The notes under the pieces were generated by a model that made no database searches, was not told where the DNA came from, and worked only from the letters and a program-made list of their open reading frames with translations. DNA of 64,000 nt from Allobosea sp. BK604 (GTDB lineage Bacteria > Pseudomonadota > Alphaproteobacteria > Rhizobiales > Beijerinckiaceae), in the NCBI RefSeq assembly GCF_004341515.1, contig NZ_SLZF01000007.1, forward strand, positions 62,001 through 126,000, in the 5' to 3' direction. The translations under genes were made by a program, and so were the position numbers. This document shows positions 1-8,447 of the stretch, piece after piece. Positions within the stretch are counted from its first letter, which is position 1. Each line of letters begins with the position of its first letter.

Positions 1-316
1 GCACCGCATAGCCGGCGAGCGCGTCCGGCGGTATCGCGCCGATCGCGGCCATGACACCGAGCGCGATCGGCAGGTCGTAATGGCTGCCTTCCTTCGGCAG
101 GTCGGCCGGCGCGAGGTTGACGGTGATGCGCTTGGCCGGCAGCGCCAGGCCGGAGGCGATCAGTGCGGCGCGCACCCGCTCGCGGCTTTCCGCGACGGCC
201 TTGTCGGGCAGGCCGACGAGAATGAAATTGACGTTGCCCGAGGTGACCTGGACCTGCACGTCGACGCTGCGCGCCTCGATGCCCTCGAACGCAACCGTCG
301 CGACCCGCGTCACCAT
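1..316 (-). CDS. comM: ComM/YifB-type Mg-chelatase-like AAA+ ATPase, N-terminal part
   Basis: The first 105 residues of a minus-strand gene that runs off the window start. The translation opens MVTRVATVAFEGIEARSVDV and continues through GLPDKAVAESRERVRAAL and LPAKRITVNLAPADLPKEG. This is the typical N-terminal ChlI-like domain of the YifB/ComM family, whose members are helicases acting in branch migration during natural transformation. The Walker motifs lie outside the window. A GTG nine bases upstream (323-325) is an alternative start. The identification is firm; whether it serves DNA uptake here cannot be judged. Confidence 0.85.
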   Translation of the reverse strand, partial: MVTRVATVAFEGIEARSVDVQVQVTSGNVNFILVGLPDKAVAESRERVRAALIASGLALPAKRITVNLAPADLPKEGSHYDLPIALGVMAAIGAIPPDALAGYAV

Positions 317-810
317 CAGCGCCACCCCTGCCCATGCGGAAGCTAGCGAAAGCTCGGCTCCAAAGCAAGAACATATAGGGAACTTAATGCGCCCGCCTCG
401 CCGTTTACCATCCACCGTCTGTGACGCAGCTCATGGAGATGGACCTCGGAAGACAGCTAGGGCTGTATCGCCCGGGCCAGTTTCCATCGTTCGGCCGACG
501 AGGGGCGCGACAAGACTGTTTTTTCAGCAATCGCCCAATTCGGCGTTTGTTCAAAAGGGTTTATCGCAAGTTCTTAATAGTGTTGGCTCAAATTGAAGTT
601 GGTAGTGTCTTGCCGAACTTGCGTATTGATATTAGAGAAATTCGATGATGCCGCGTTGAAGAACGTATTAGTAAGATTTGTCGATATTTTTCGATAATCA
701 CCATGGTGCCGATCATGGTGAGGCGCGGCTCATGCGAAGGCAACGGGGATTTTGGGGGACAATCTTTCACGTCAAAGGCGTCGAGGCGCCCAAAGCGACA
801 GGAGATTTCC
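317..810. other. Intergenic region, AT-rich, no gene recognised
   Basis: About 490 bases between the divergent comM and haem peroxidase genes. The part from about 540 to 700 is much richer in A and T than the surroundings and probably holds the promoters of both genes. The palindrome CACCATGGTG lies at about 699-708, with a second ATGGTG a few bases on. No convincing gene or RNA was found. Confidence 0.4.
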
Positions 811-2406
811 ATGCCTGATACGATGACTTTGCCTCCAGTGACCAAGGCCGGCACCAGCCTGCCGGTCGAATTGCTCAAGGCCACCACCGCCAAGGCCAAT
901 GCGGTCAAGGTCACGCCCGGCCATGGTGTCGCCGGCCGGCATCCGACCCGCGAATTGCTCGATGCGCTTTCGGGCAACAAGGACCCCGGCATGTTCGGGC
1001 GCATGTTCCCGAAGCTGCCGCCGCTCCAGGTCGCCGATGCCAAGCTCAAGGCGCTGGCGGAGGCGATGCTCGATGCGACGCCGGCTGACGCCAGCAAGGA
1101 CAATCCCAACGTCCCGGCCGGCTTCACCTATCTCGGCCAGTTCGTCGACCATGACATCACGCTCGACCTGACCTCGCTCGGCGACAAGCAGAAGGACCCG
1201 CTCGGTGTGGAGAACTTCCGCACGCCGAGCCTCGATCTGGATTGCCTCTATGGGCTGGGGCCCGATGGCTCGCCGCATCTCTATTCGCGCAACGGGCCGG
1301 ATTTCAAAACCCGCGGCCCGAAATTCGTCATCGGCAAGAACATCAATGTCGGCTTCGGCGGCGTCACCGGCAATTTCAGCAATGATCTGCCGCGCTCGCC
1401 CGAGGGCATGGCGCTGATCGGCGACCATCGCAACGACGAGAACCTGCTGGTCGCGCAGACCCATCTCGCCTTCCTGAAGTTCCACAACAAGGTCTGCGAC
1501 ATCCTCGCGAACGGGGCGAAGCCTCCGGCCGATCTCTTCGCCGAGGCGCGCCGCGTCGTCACCTGGCACTATCAATGGATGGTGCTGCACGATTTCGTCG
1601 AGCGGCTGACCGAACCCGGCATCGTCGCCAAGATCCTGCATGACGGGCGCAAGTTCTATCGCTTCAAGCGCACGCCCTATATGCCGGTCGAGTTCTCGGT
1701 GGCGGCCTATCGGCTCGGCCACAGCATGGTCCGGCAGACCTACAGCCATAACCGCGTCTTCCCGGATATCGGCTTCGACCTGCTCTTCGGCTTCACCGGC
1801 CTCTCCGGACAGATCGCCGGCGATCTCGCCCCCAATCCGCCGACCGGGCCGCTGCCGGTCTCGGTGCTGCCGAGCAACTGGATCATCGACTGGCGCCGCT
1901 TCCATGATCTCGGCACGCCGGCGGGCACGCCGGGCTTCACCTTCAACCATGCCAGGCGGCTCGATCCGCTCCTGGTCAAGGAACTGCACGAGCTGCCGGG
2001 CGGCGGCGGCAATCTCGCCTTCCGCAATCTCAAGCGCGGCGTCATGCTCGGCCTGCCCTCGGGCCAGGACGTGGCGGCCCATATGAAGGTCAAGAAGCCG
2101 CTGACCCCGGCCGAGATCGCCAGCGGGCCGGACGGCGTCGTCGCCAAGCAGCAGGGCCTCGATAAGGCGACCCCGCTCTGGTACTACATCCTCAAGGAAG
2201 CGCAGGTTCGCCATAACGGCGAGCGCCTCGGCCCGGTCGGCTCGACCATCGTCTCCGAGGTCTTCGTCGGCCTCGTCCATGGCGATCCGCAATCCTACAT
2301 CTGGCAGGTGAAGGACTGGAAGCCGACCTTGCCCTCGGCCAAGCCGAACGACTTCACCATGGCCGATCTGCTCAGGCTGGTGAACGATATCAACCCGATC
2401 GGCTGA
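811..2406 (+). CDS. Animal-type haem peroxidase family protein
   Basis: A 531-residue protein of the peroxidase-cyclooxygenase superfamily, which oxidises small substrates with peroxide using bound haem. Visible signatures are GQFVDHDITLD with the distal His at about residue 114, THLAFLKFHNKV (the usual LxFLRxHN region), and AYRLGHSMVRQTY with the proximal haem-ligating His at about residue 304. Start chosen at ATG 811 because GGAGA precedes it at good spacing; the frame is open upstream but has no better site. No signal peptide is seen, so it is probably cytoplasmic. It stands alone and is followed by a strong terminator. Family certain, substrate unknown. Confidence 0.85.
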   Translation: MPDTMTLPPVTKAGTSLPVELLKATTAKANAVKVTPGHGVAGRHPTRELLDALSGNKDPGMFGRMFPKLPPLQVADAKLKALAEAMLDATPADASKDNPNVPAGFTYLGQFVDHDITLDLTSLGDKQKDPLGVENFRTPSLDLDCLYGLGPDGSPHLYSRNGPDFKTRGPKFVIGKNINVGFGGVTGNFSNDLPRSPEGMALIGDHRNDENLLVAQTHLAFLKFHNKVCDILANGAKPPADLFAEARRVVTWHYQWMVLHDFVERLTEPGIVAKILHDGRKFYRFKRTPYMPVEFSVAAYRLGHSMVRQTYSHNRVFPDIGFDLLFGFTGLSGQIAGDLAPNPPTGPLPVSVLPSNWIIDWRRFHDLGTPAGTPGFTFNHARRLDPLLVKELHELPGGGGNLAFRNLKRGVMLGLPSGQDVAAHMKVKKPLTPAEIASGPDGVVAKQQGLDKATPLWYYILKEAQVRHNGERLGPVGSTIVSEVFVGLVHGDPQSYIWQVKDWKPTLPSAKPNDFTMADLLRLVNDINPIG

Positions 2407-2417
2407 TCGCGCACAAA

Positions 2418-2445
2418 GGAAAGGGCGGCCGAAGCCGCCCTTTCC
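2418..2445. terminator. Strong terminator hairpin between convergent genes
   Basis: A perfect 12-bp stem (GGAAAGGGCGGC with GCCGCCCTTTCC) closed by the tetraloop CGAA. It lies 11 bases after the peroxidase stop and before the end of the convergent membrane-protein gene. The A and T runs at the stem base let it work on either strand. Confidence 0.8.
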
Positions 2446-2501
2446 GTCCTGGACCAGGTTCTTTGGACCAAGCTCGTGAGATTACGCGGCGACCCCGGCT
2501 T

Positions 2502-2825
2502 TCACCGTCTTGTGACGATGCCGATCTTCGGCTTCGGCCTGGCGCCGAGCCAGAGCAGCAGGAAGCCGAGCACGAAGCAGGCGAGCGCCGTCGGCGCCTT
2601 CAGCAGGTTGATCAGGACCGGGTCCCAGAGCAGCGGGTGGATATTGCGCGCGACCATGGGCTGGATCAGCGCATAGCGCTCGCGCAGCAGGGTCGTCAGC
2701 GTCTCGCTCAGCGGCGTGAACAGCAGCGTCGAATTGGCGATCGAGCGCGCGCCGTCGAGCACGAGCACGACGAAGCCGGCGGCGACGCTCAGATAACCCA
2801 GCAACCGCACCAGAAATCTCAGCAT
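2502..2825 (-). CDS. Small membrane protein, unknown function
   Basis: A 107-residue protein with a hydrophobic segment near residues 5-25 (VRLLGYLSVAAGFVVLVL) and another near residues 80-97 (ALACFVLGFLLLWLGA). The loop between them carries a conserved-looking ARSIANSTLLFTPLSETL and a basic tail follows. I cannot assign a function. It is monocistronic and convergent with the haem peroxidase. Codon use matches the genome, and the topology argues that it is a real gene. Confidence 0.65.
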   Translation of the reverse strand: MLRFLVRLLGYLSVAAGFVVLVLDGARSIANSTLLFTPLSETLTTLLRERYALIQPMVARNIHPLLWDPVLINLLKAPTALACFVLGFLLLWLGARPKPKIGIVTRR

Positions 2826-2973
2826 CGCATCCCGTCCCGCGCCGCCGGCGTCCGCACACCGACGGCCGCCGCAAGCCGGCTCGCACCGGCCTGTTCCACC
2901 AGCCCCCGCGCCGATGTGCCCATTCGGCCGCCGGATTGCAACATCGCTTCCGGCACGCCAGGCGCGCCTCCTT

Positions 2974-3013
2974 CATTCGCAGGAGAGGCCCGGCATTCGC
3001 AGGGGAGGCCCGG
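2974..3013. repeat. Two tandem copies of a 20-base unit
   Basis: CATTCGCAGGAGAGGCCCGG is followed directly by the same unit with one base changed. It lies in the roughly 320-base gap before tRNA-Ser, which otherwise shows no gene. Probably a local duplication with no defined function. Confidence 0.6.
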
Positions 3014-3145
3014 GCCGCGCTCCCGCTCTCGCCGCCATGCGCGAACATGTCGCGAGCATGCCGGGACGAGAGATGGTGAGGAATTGCACCTCGACGCGTT
3101 TCAGCCCTTGAAAGAAGCCGGCTCGGCGGTCATAAGCAGCGCGCC

Positions 3146-3235
3146 GGACAGGTGGCCGAGTGGTTGAAGGCGCACGCCTGGAAAGTGTGTATACGGGAAA
3201 CCGTATCGCGGGTTCGAATCCCGCCCTGTCCGCCA
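3146..3235 (+). tRNA. tRNA-Ser (anticodon GGA)
   Basis: A 90-base type II tRNA. The acceptor stem GGACAGG pairs with CCTGTCC, followed by discriminator G and an encoded CCA. The D arm GTGGCCGAGTGGTTGAAGGC, the anticodon loop CTGGAAA with anticodon GGA, a long variable arm (TATACGGGAAACCGTATC) and the T loop GGTTCGAATCC are all present. Long variable arm and sequence identify tRNA-Ser reading UCC/UCU. Confidence 0.97.
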
Positions 3236-3414
3236 GCTGATTTCAGTCGTCGCTCATGAGCGGGTTTCCGCGCTCAGTCCTCGGGCCGTCGTCGTCACGG
3301 CGCGGTACAGCCACGGCATCCTCACCGATTTCAAGACGGGTTCGGGCTTCTGGTCGGCCCGTCGCGACTTCCATTTGCTGCGAAGCCGCCTTCCGGCTTG
3401 CGCTTGCCTCTCGA

Positions 3415-3535
3415 TCAGAACCTCACGGCGAGGTTGGCGTTGAAGGCCTCGTCCTGCGCATTCCCGGCGCCATCTGTCCGACGTCGAAGCGATGGCCGAG
3501 TTCGCCGAAGACCTGGGTTGTGCCTGCACCCGATG
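3415..3535 (-). pseudogene. Remnant of an autotransporter beta-barrel C-terminus
   Basis: Read on the minus strand, one frame gives GTTQVFGELGHRFDVGQMAPG and the next frame continues GNAQDEAFNANLAVRF before a stop. Both pieces resemble the end of autotransporter beta-barrel domains: a TQVFGELGYR-type strand, then a GQ-x-QD-x-NLxVRF terminal strand ending in Phe. The two halves are out of frame and most of the barrel is missing, so this looks like an internally deleted, frameshifted relic. There is no passenger domain upstream. The rest of 3236-3727 shows no intact gene. Confidence 0.45.
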
Positions 3536-3727
3536 ATGCTCGCATAGCGCCGCCGCGGCATCGCGGACTTGACCGCTTGTTGGCTTGAGGCTTCGCTGCG
3601 CGTGGCTGCCGTTCGACTGTCGTTTCCCGATACCGCGAGGCTGATCCTGACCAACCCGGCAAGACCGGCCCGGACTCGTCCGGCCCGACTTCAACGCGCG
3701 ATCAGCCCTCGCAACCTGGAGAAAGCC

Positions 3728-4486
3728 ATGAAGATCTCCGACGTGCGTGCAAAAGCCTTCGCCATGCCGCTCAACGATCCGGCCTATCCGAGGCCGCCCT
3801 ATCGCTTCTACAACCGCGAATTCGTCGTCATCACCTATCGGACGGATCCCGAGGCGCTGCGCGCCGTCGTGCCCGAGCCACTCGAGGTGATCGGCGACAC
3901 CGTCGCCTATGAATTCATCCGCATGCCCGACTCGACGGGCTTCGGCGACTACACCGAGACCGGCCAGGTCATCCCCGTTCGCTTCACCGCGCCCACGGGC
4001 GAGGTGCAGGAGGGCGGCTATGTCCATGCCATGTATCTCGACGACAACTCCCCGATCGCGGGCGGGCGGGAAATCTGGGGCTTTCCGAAGAAGCTGGCGA
4101 CGCCGAAGCTGGCGCATGAGCAGGAGACGCTCGTCGGAACCCTGCATTACGGTTCGGTGCTCTGCGTCACCGCCACGATGGGCTACAAGCATCGCGAGAT
4201 CGATCTCGAACCGATCGCCAAGGCGATGGCCAAGCCCGCCTTCATGATCAAGATCATCCCGCATGTCGATTGCACGCCGCGGATCTGCGAGCTCGTCCGC
4301 TACTATCTCGAGGATGTGACGTTGAAAGGCGCCTGGAGCGGCCCGGCCGCGCTGCAGCTTTTCGCGCATGCGATGTGCGACGTCGCCCGCCTGCCGGTTC
4401 GCGAGGTTGTCTCGGCCAGCCATTATGTTGCCGACCTGACGCTGGGCCTCGGCGAGGTCGTCTTCGACTATCTCGACGAAAAGTAA
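3728..4486 (+). CDS. adc: Acetoacetate decarboxylase family protein
   Basis: A 252-residue protein of the acetoacetate decarboxylase family, which converts acetoacetate to acetone and CO2 through a Schiff base. The key motif [13 protein letters not shown] carries adjacent Lys121 and Lys122, matching the nucleophilic Lys and its pKa-lowering neighbour in the clostridial enzyme. [12 protein letters not shown] and the length are also typical. ATG 3728 is used because homologous sequence starts there ([21 protein letters not shown]); the open frame extends further upstream without similarity. The SABATH methyltransferase follows after 30 bases, so the two may be co-transcribed. Many members of this fold act on other substrates, so acetoacetate is not certain. 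Confidence 0.85.
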   Translation: MKISDVRAKAFAMPLNDPAYPRPPYRFYNREFVVITYRTDPEALRAVVPEPLEVIGDTVAYEFIRMPDSTGFGDYTETGQVIPVRFTAPTGEVQEGGYVHAMYLDDNSPIAGGREIWGFPKKLATPKLAHEQETLVGTLHYGSVLCVTATMGYKHREIDLEPIAKAMAKPAFMIKIIPHVDCTPRICELVRYYLEDVTLKGAWSGPAALQLFAHAMCDVARLPVREVVSASHYVADLTLGLGEVVFDYLDEK

Positions 4487-4516
4487 GTACAGGCAAGTTC
4501 GAACGGAGATGCAGGA

Positions 4517-5590
4517 ATGAGCCATTCGCCAATGCCTTCATCTCCGGCGGCCATGGAGCGCGGCGCCTATAACCGGAACTCCTCGGTCCAGGAGAGCGGC
4601 TCGGCGCCGGCGCTTCCCTTGTTCGAGAGTGCTGCGCGGGCGGTGGACCTGCCGGCACCGCCGGCGCCGATCGTCATTGCCGATTACGGCGCCTCGCAGG
4701 GCCACAATTCCTTCGGCCCGATGGCCGCGGCCATTCGCGCGCTCCGCGAACGGACCGCTCCCGAACAGGCGATCTCGATCGTCCACACCGATTTGCCGGG
4801 CAATGATTTCAGCGCCCTGTTCCAGGCCCTGGCGTCCGATCCGCAGAGCTATCTCCGCGCCGATCCCTACACCTTCGCCTCCGCCGTCGGGCGAAGCTTC
4901 TACGAGCAGTTGCTCCCGGCAGCGAGCGTGACGCTTGGCTGGAGTTCCTGGGCCGTCCAGTGGCTGAGCCGCGCGCCGGCCGCGATCCCGGACCATGTCC
5001 AGGTCGCCTGCAGCCGCGACGCCGCTGTCAAGGAGCAATACCTCCGGCAGGCAGCCGAGGACTGGCGGATGTTCCTGCGCCAGCGTGGGCGCGAGCTGCG
5101 CTCGGGCGGGCGTCTCGTCATTCTCACGATGGCGCTCACGGATCAGGGAGATTTCGGCTACCGACCCGTGCTTGCGGCATTGTACGGGGCTCTCCAAACC
5201 CTTGTCGATGCCGGCTTCCTGAAGGCGGAAGAGCTGCACCGGATGGCCGTTCCCACGGTCGGCCGCGGCAAATCGCAACTGCTGGCGCCGTTCCAGGACG
5301 GGCGCTTCGAAGGGCTGGAGATCGAGCAGGCGGAGGTCTTCCTCGAACCGGACGCGATCTGGGAGCGCTATGAGCGCGACGGCGACGCCAGCGCTTTCGC
5401 CGCTCGCTGGGCCGGCTTCTGCCGCGCCTCGGTGATGCCTACCCTGGCGCTCGCCCTCGACGGCGCGTCCGGCGCTGGCAGGGAAGCCGAGTTCCTCGAC
5501 AGGGTCGAACACGGGATGGCCCGCATTCTCGCCGAGAAGCCGGAGAAAAGCGTCATTCCGCTGGCTTCGATCTCGCTGCGCAAGCGATGA
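4517..5590 (+). CDS. SABATH-type SAM-dependent carboxyl methyltransferase
   Basis: A 357-residue protein resembling the plant salicylate/benzoate carboxyl methyltransferase (SABATH) family, which methylates carboxyl groups of small acids with S-adenosylmethionine. Visible hallmarks are YNRNSSVQES at the N-terminus (the plant YxxNSxxQ substrate/SAM segment), IADYGASQGHNSF (SAM-binding loop), HTDLPGNDFSALF, and SFYEQLLPAASVTLGWSSWA, which corresponds to the SFYGRLFP...SSSLHWLS region of plant enzymes. GGAGATGCAGGA supplies a ribosome binding site. It lies between acetoacetate decarboxylase and DedA. Substrate unknown; the fold assignment rests on several collinear motifs. Confidence 0.8.
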   Translation: MSHSPMPSSPAAMERGAYNRNSSVQESGSAPALPLFESAARAVDLPAPPAPIVIADYGASQGHNSFGPMAAAIRALRERTAPEQAISIVHTDLPGNDFSALFQALASDPQSYLRADPYTFASAVGRSFYEQLLPAASVTLGWSSWAVQWLSRAPAAIPDHVQVACSRDAAVKEQYLRQAAEDWRMFLRQRGRELRSGGRLVILTMALTDQGDFGYRPVLAALYGALQTLVDAGFLKAEELHRMAVPTVGRGKSQLLAPFQDGRFEGLEIEQAEVFLEPDAIWERYERDGDASAFAARWAGFCRASVMPTLALALDGASGAGREAEFLDRVEHGMARILAEKPEKSVIPLASISLRKR

Positions 5591-5645
5591 CAAGAAGGCT
5601 GGGGCGATGGTCCCTGACAGCAGGCATTGAGCCGGGGTGAGCCGC

Positions 5646-6170
5646 ATGGAAGAAGCTGTTGGCCTTATCCAACCCTATCTCGCGTCCTACGGCGTCGCGG
5701 CGCTGTTCGTCCTGGTCTTCCTGGAAGCGCTGGGAGCGCCGGTGCCCGGCGAGACCGCGATCATCGCGGCTTCGTCCCTCGCGGCCGAGGGGCAGCTGAG
5801 CCTGCCGCACGCTCTCATCGCGATCTTCTGTGGGGCCGTTCTTGGCGATTGCACGGGATATGTGATCGGCCGGACCGGCGGCCATGCCCTGCTGACGCGC
5901 TATGGTCCGCGCTTCAAGCTGACGCCCGAGCGCCTGAAGCAGCTCGAGGATCTCTTCCGCAGTCGCGGGATCTACATCGTCATGACCGCCCGCTTCGTCG
6001 TGATCCTGCGACAGCTCAACGGCATCATCGCCGGCTCGGTGCGGATGCCCTGGCAGCATTTTCTGCCCGCCAACATGGTCGGCGCGCTGCTGTGGACGCT
6101 GGTCTGGGGCGTCGGCCCCTATGTCACGCTCCACGTGATCCAGCCATTCGTGACGCGTTGGTGGGGTTGA
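5646..6170 (+). CDS. dedA: DedA family inner-membrane protein
   Basis: A 174-residue DedA/VTT-domain protein, a family linked to lipid scrambling and membrane homeostasis. It shows FLEALGAPVPGETAIIAASSLA near the N-terminus, GDCTGYVIGRTGG, and the family's RFVVILRQLNGIIAGSVRMPW block. Several hydrophobic segments follow. ATG 5646 has GGGGTGA upstream; a GTG at 5637 in the same frame is possible. It starts 55 bases after the methyltransferase stop and could share its transcript. Confidence 0.88.
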   Translation: MEEAVGLIQPYLASYGVAALFVLVFLEALGAPVPGETAIIAASSLAAEGQLSLPHALIAIFCGAVLGDCTGYVIGRTGGHALLTRYGPRFKLTPERLKQLEDLFRSRGIYIVMTARFVVILRQLNGIIAGSVRMPWQHFLPANMVGALLWTLVWGVGPYVTLHVIQPFVTRWWG

Positions 6171-6335
6171 GCCTTGGCTTTCTGGCCGTGATACGGTCGG
6201 CTACGCGACAGGTTTGCCGGCAGGGTCAGGGATAGCCGGCCCTGCCGGATTGTCTTCAATAAGATCTCGGCTTCCGCAAGGGCGGTGCCGGCTTTGTCGG
6301 ACGCAATGGGCGCAGGGCGGCACGCCGCCGCTCGT

Positions 6336-6575
6336 TCACCTCGTGTCGCCGGCTCTGAGCTGCCGGCGATATTCCGGTACGGTGACGCCGCCGACGCCCC
6401 AGCTTTCCAGCTCGACCTCGTCGATGACGACGAAGGTCGAGTTCAGCGGCTTGCTGAGCACGTCGAGCAGCAACTCGCTGACGCCTTTGATTAGCGCGGC
6501 CTTTTGCTCGGGCGTCGTGCTGGAGGCGCCGGGCGCCGTCCCTTCGCGCGTCACCTTGATGTTCACGTAGGGCAT
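6336..6575 (-). CDS. 4-oxalocrotonate tautomerase family enzyme
   Basis: A 79-residue tautomerase-superfamily protein. After loss of Met the N-terminus is PYVNIKVTREG, so the catalytic Pro1 is in place with an Arg at position 9. LIKGVSELLLDVLSKPLNSTFVVIDEVE is the usual helix-strand core. Members keto-enol isomerise or act as promiscuous hydratases. It is 59 bases downstream of the SDR gene on the same strand, so the two probably form an operon regulated by the divergent LysR gene. Substrate unknown. Confidence 0.85.
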   Translation of the reverse strand: MPYVNIKVTREGTAPGASSTTPEQKAALIKGVSELLLDVLSKPLNSTFVVIDEVELESWGVGGVTVPEYRRQLRAGDTR

Positions 6576-6634
6576 GATCGGTTCCTCCGGTTCTAAACGA
6601 TTGATAGTGACGTGCGATCAGATCGGCGCGTGCT

Positions 6635-7345
6635 CTAGCGACCGGCGTGCTGGCCGCCATCGACATGGATCGTTTCGCCGGTCACGAAGCCGGCGCGCTC
6701 GAGATACAGGACGGCGTCGACGATCTCCTCGATCTCGCCCAGCCGGCCCATCGGGTGCTGCCCGGCGAGAAATTCATGGGTCGCCGGCGCATGCATCGGC
6801 GTCCTGATGATGCCGGGAGCCACGGCGTTCACGCGGATGCCCGTCTTGGCGTATTCGATCGCCAGCCCGCGCGTGACCGCATCGAGCCCGCCCTTGGTCA
6901 GCGCCGCCAGGCCCGATGGAATGTCGGAAAGCGGCTGGTCCACCAGCGCGGTGGTGATCTGGACGATGTGGCCGCGTCCCTGCTTCAGCATCTGGCCGAG
7001 GGCGAGCTGCGTGACATGGAAGAAGCCGGCGACATTGACGTCGAGGACGCTGTTGAAATCCTCCTGCGTGTAGTCGGTGAAGGGCTTGCCGATGAAGATG
7101 CCGGCATTGTTGATCAGCGTGTCGATCCGGCCAAAACGCTCAATCGCCGTGTTCACGACCTGCTCGGCGATCCGGCGGTCGCCGATATTGCCGGGCACCG
7201 TTACGACGCCCTCGTCCGAAGACGGCTTGATGCCGCGCGAATTGGCGACGACCGCGTAGCCGTTCTCGCGATAGGCCTGGACGAGGCCGGCGCCGATGCC
7301 CTGCGAGGCGCCGGTGACGATGGCGACCTTCTGTTCCTTGCTCAT
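6635..7345 (-). CDS. SDR-family oxidoreductase lacking the catalytic tyrosine
   Basis: A 236-residue short-chain dehydrogenase/reductase. The cofactor motif TGASQGIG (residues 11-18) and NNAG (79-82) are intact, as are VNAVAPGIIRTPM and the C-terminal ETIHVDGG. The usual Tyr-x-x-x-Lys is missing its Tyr: the segment reads SGLAALTKGG, with Ala147 four residues before Lys151, and the preceding Ser site is occupied by Thr131/Thr132. Either the enzyme uses a different proton donor or it has lost classical redox chemistry. It is divergent from the LysR gene and upstream of the tautomerase. Confidence 0.88.
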   Translation of the reverse strand: MSKEQKVAIVTGASQGIGAGLVQAYRENGYAVVANSRGIKPSSDEGVVTVPGNIGDRRIAEQVVNTAIERFGRIDTLINNAGIFIGKPFTDYTQEDFNSVLDVNVAGFFHVTQLALGQMLKQGRGHIVQITTALVDQPLSDIPSGLAALTKGGLDAVTRGLAIEYAKTGIRVNAVAPGIIRTPMHAPATHEFLAGQHPMGRLGEIEEIVDAVLYLERAGFVTGETIHVDGGQHAGR

Positions 7346-7475
7346 GGTGGTGGTTCTCTCTTTGGTGGTCGCGATGGTCAGGCGCGCTTGCGCAGTTCGG
7401 CGGCCACCCCGTCCATTCGAAGTGCGTACTGGTTAGCTCCATTCCCAACTGTGGAAAATTCGCTAGTATCGCTCA

Positions 7476-8372
7476 ATGGCTGATAAAAAACGCACAGAGC
7501 CCGACTGGCAGGACCTTCGCGTCTTCCTCGCGCTGGGACGGCACGGCAGCCTCTCGGCTGCGGCCCGGGCGCTTTCAGTCAATCACGCGACGATCGCGCG
7601 CCGGATCCATTCGCTCGAGGCGACATTGGGCGAAAAGCTCGTCGAACGGCGCGCCGAAGGCTATGTCCTGACGCCGGCCGGAACCCGCGCGCTTGCGGCG
7701 GCGAGCGACATGGAAACCGCCATCCAGACGCTCGGCCGGGCCGGCGCAGACGATACGCCGCGAGGCCTCGTGCGCGTGAACGCGCCGCCTGCCCTCGTGC
7801 ATGGCTTCCTGGTCGCGCGCCTGGCGCAGGTGCCGGCGCAGCATCGCGGTCTCGATATCGATCTCGCCACCGATTTCCGCTCGGTCAGCCTCGAGCGCCA
7901 CAAGACCGACATCGCGATCCGGCTCAGCCGGCCGGAGGATGGCGACATCATCGCCAGGCCGTTGGTGACGGTGGGCTACGGCTTCTACGGCACGCCCGAT
8001 CTCTGCGCGCGCATCGAGGCCGGCGGCGAGCCTGTCTTCGTCAGCTTCGACGAGGTGAATGCCTATGTGCCGGAGGCGGCCTGGTTCGCGCGCCAGTTCC
8101 CCAAGGCGCGCCGCTCGTTCCGGACGAGCAATCAGTTCGCCCAGGCGATCGCTGCCAGGGCCGGGACAGGGTTGGCGCTGCTGCCGCACTATATCGGCCG
8201 CACGGATCCTGGCCTGCGCCACTGGCGGCCCGATCTCGCCCCGCCGCCCCGCGAGCTCTGGCTGCTCACACGCCGCCATGACCGCAAGGACCTGCCGATC
8301 CGCACGGTCGTCGAGCATCTGACTGAGGTCTTCGCTGGGGAGAGGGCCCTGTTCGAGTCAGCCGCCGCATGA
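7476..8372 (+). CDS. LysR-family transcriptional regulator
   Basis: A 298-residue LysR-type regulator. The N-terminal winged helix-turn-helix includes FLALGRHGSLSAAARALSV and NHATIARRIHSLEATLG (about residues 14-60). A periplasmic-binding-like effector domain follows from about residue 95 and ends with a GTGLALLPHYIG segment. It is transcribed away from the SDR/tautomerase pair with a 130-base shared promoter region, the usual arrangement for a LysR protein controlling its divergent neighbours. Effector unknown. Confidence 0.92.
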   Translation: MADKKRTEPDWQDLRVFLALGRHGSLSAAARALSVNHATIARRIHSLEATLGEKLVERRAEGYVLTPAGTRALAAASDMETAIQTLGRAGADDTPRGLVRVNAPPALVHGFLVARLAQVPAQHRGLDIDLATDFRSVSLERHKTDIAIRLSRPEDGDIIARPLVTVGYGFYGTPDLCARIEAGGEPVFVSFDEVNAYVPEAAWFARQFPKARRSFRTSNQFAQAIAARAGTGLALLPHYIGRTDPGLRHWRPDLAPPPRELWLLTRRHDRKDLPIRTVVEHLTEVFAGERALFESAAA

Positions 8373-8439
8373 GCGGGCCCACTTTCCTGCGTGAGAGCGA
8401 GCGGGCGGGCTCGGTGGAAGGTCCATGACGCTCTCTATT

Positions 8440-8447
8440 TGTCGACA
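8440..8447. promoter_or_regulatory. TGTCGACA operator-like palindrome, copy 1
   Basis: The palindrome TGTCGACA in the context TTTGTCGACACTTTTG, about 440 bases upstream of the ABC importer operon. It shares its core with copies at 8798, 15133 and 15161. Distance from the operon makes this the weakest of the four. Confidence 0.35.

Noticed and set aside
772-2292. A long minus-strand open frame opposite the haem peroxidase
   Set aside because: Composition is the charged, Asp/Arg/Glu/Ala-rich pattern of antisense frames in GC-rich genes, with no family motif.
2974-3013. CRISPR-like repeat
   Set aside because: Only two directly adjacent copies with no spacer.
3146-3727. Possible genomic island attachment site at the tRNA-Ser 3' end
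   Set aside because: No integrase and no second copy of the tRNA 3' end was noticed within the window.
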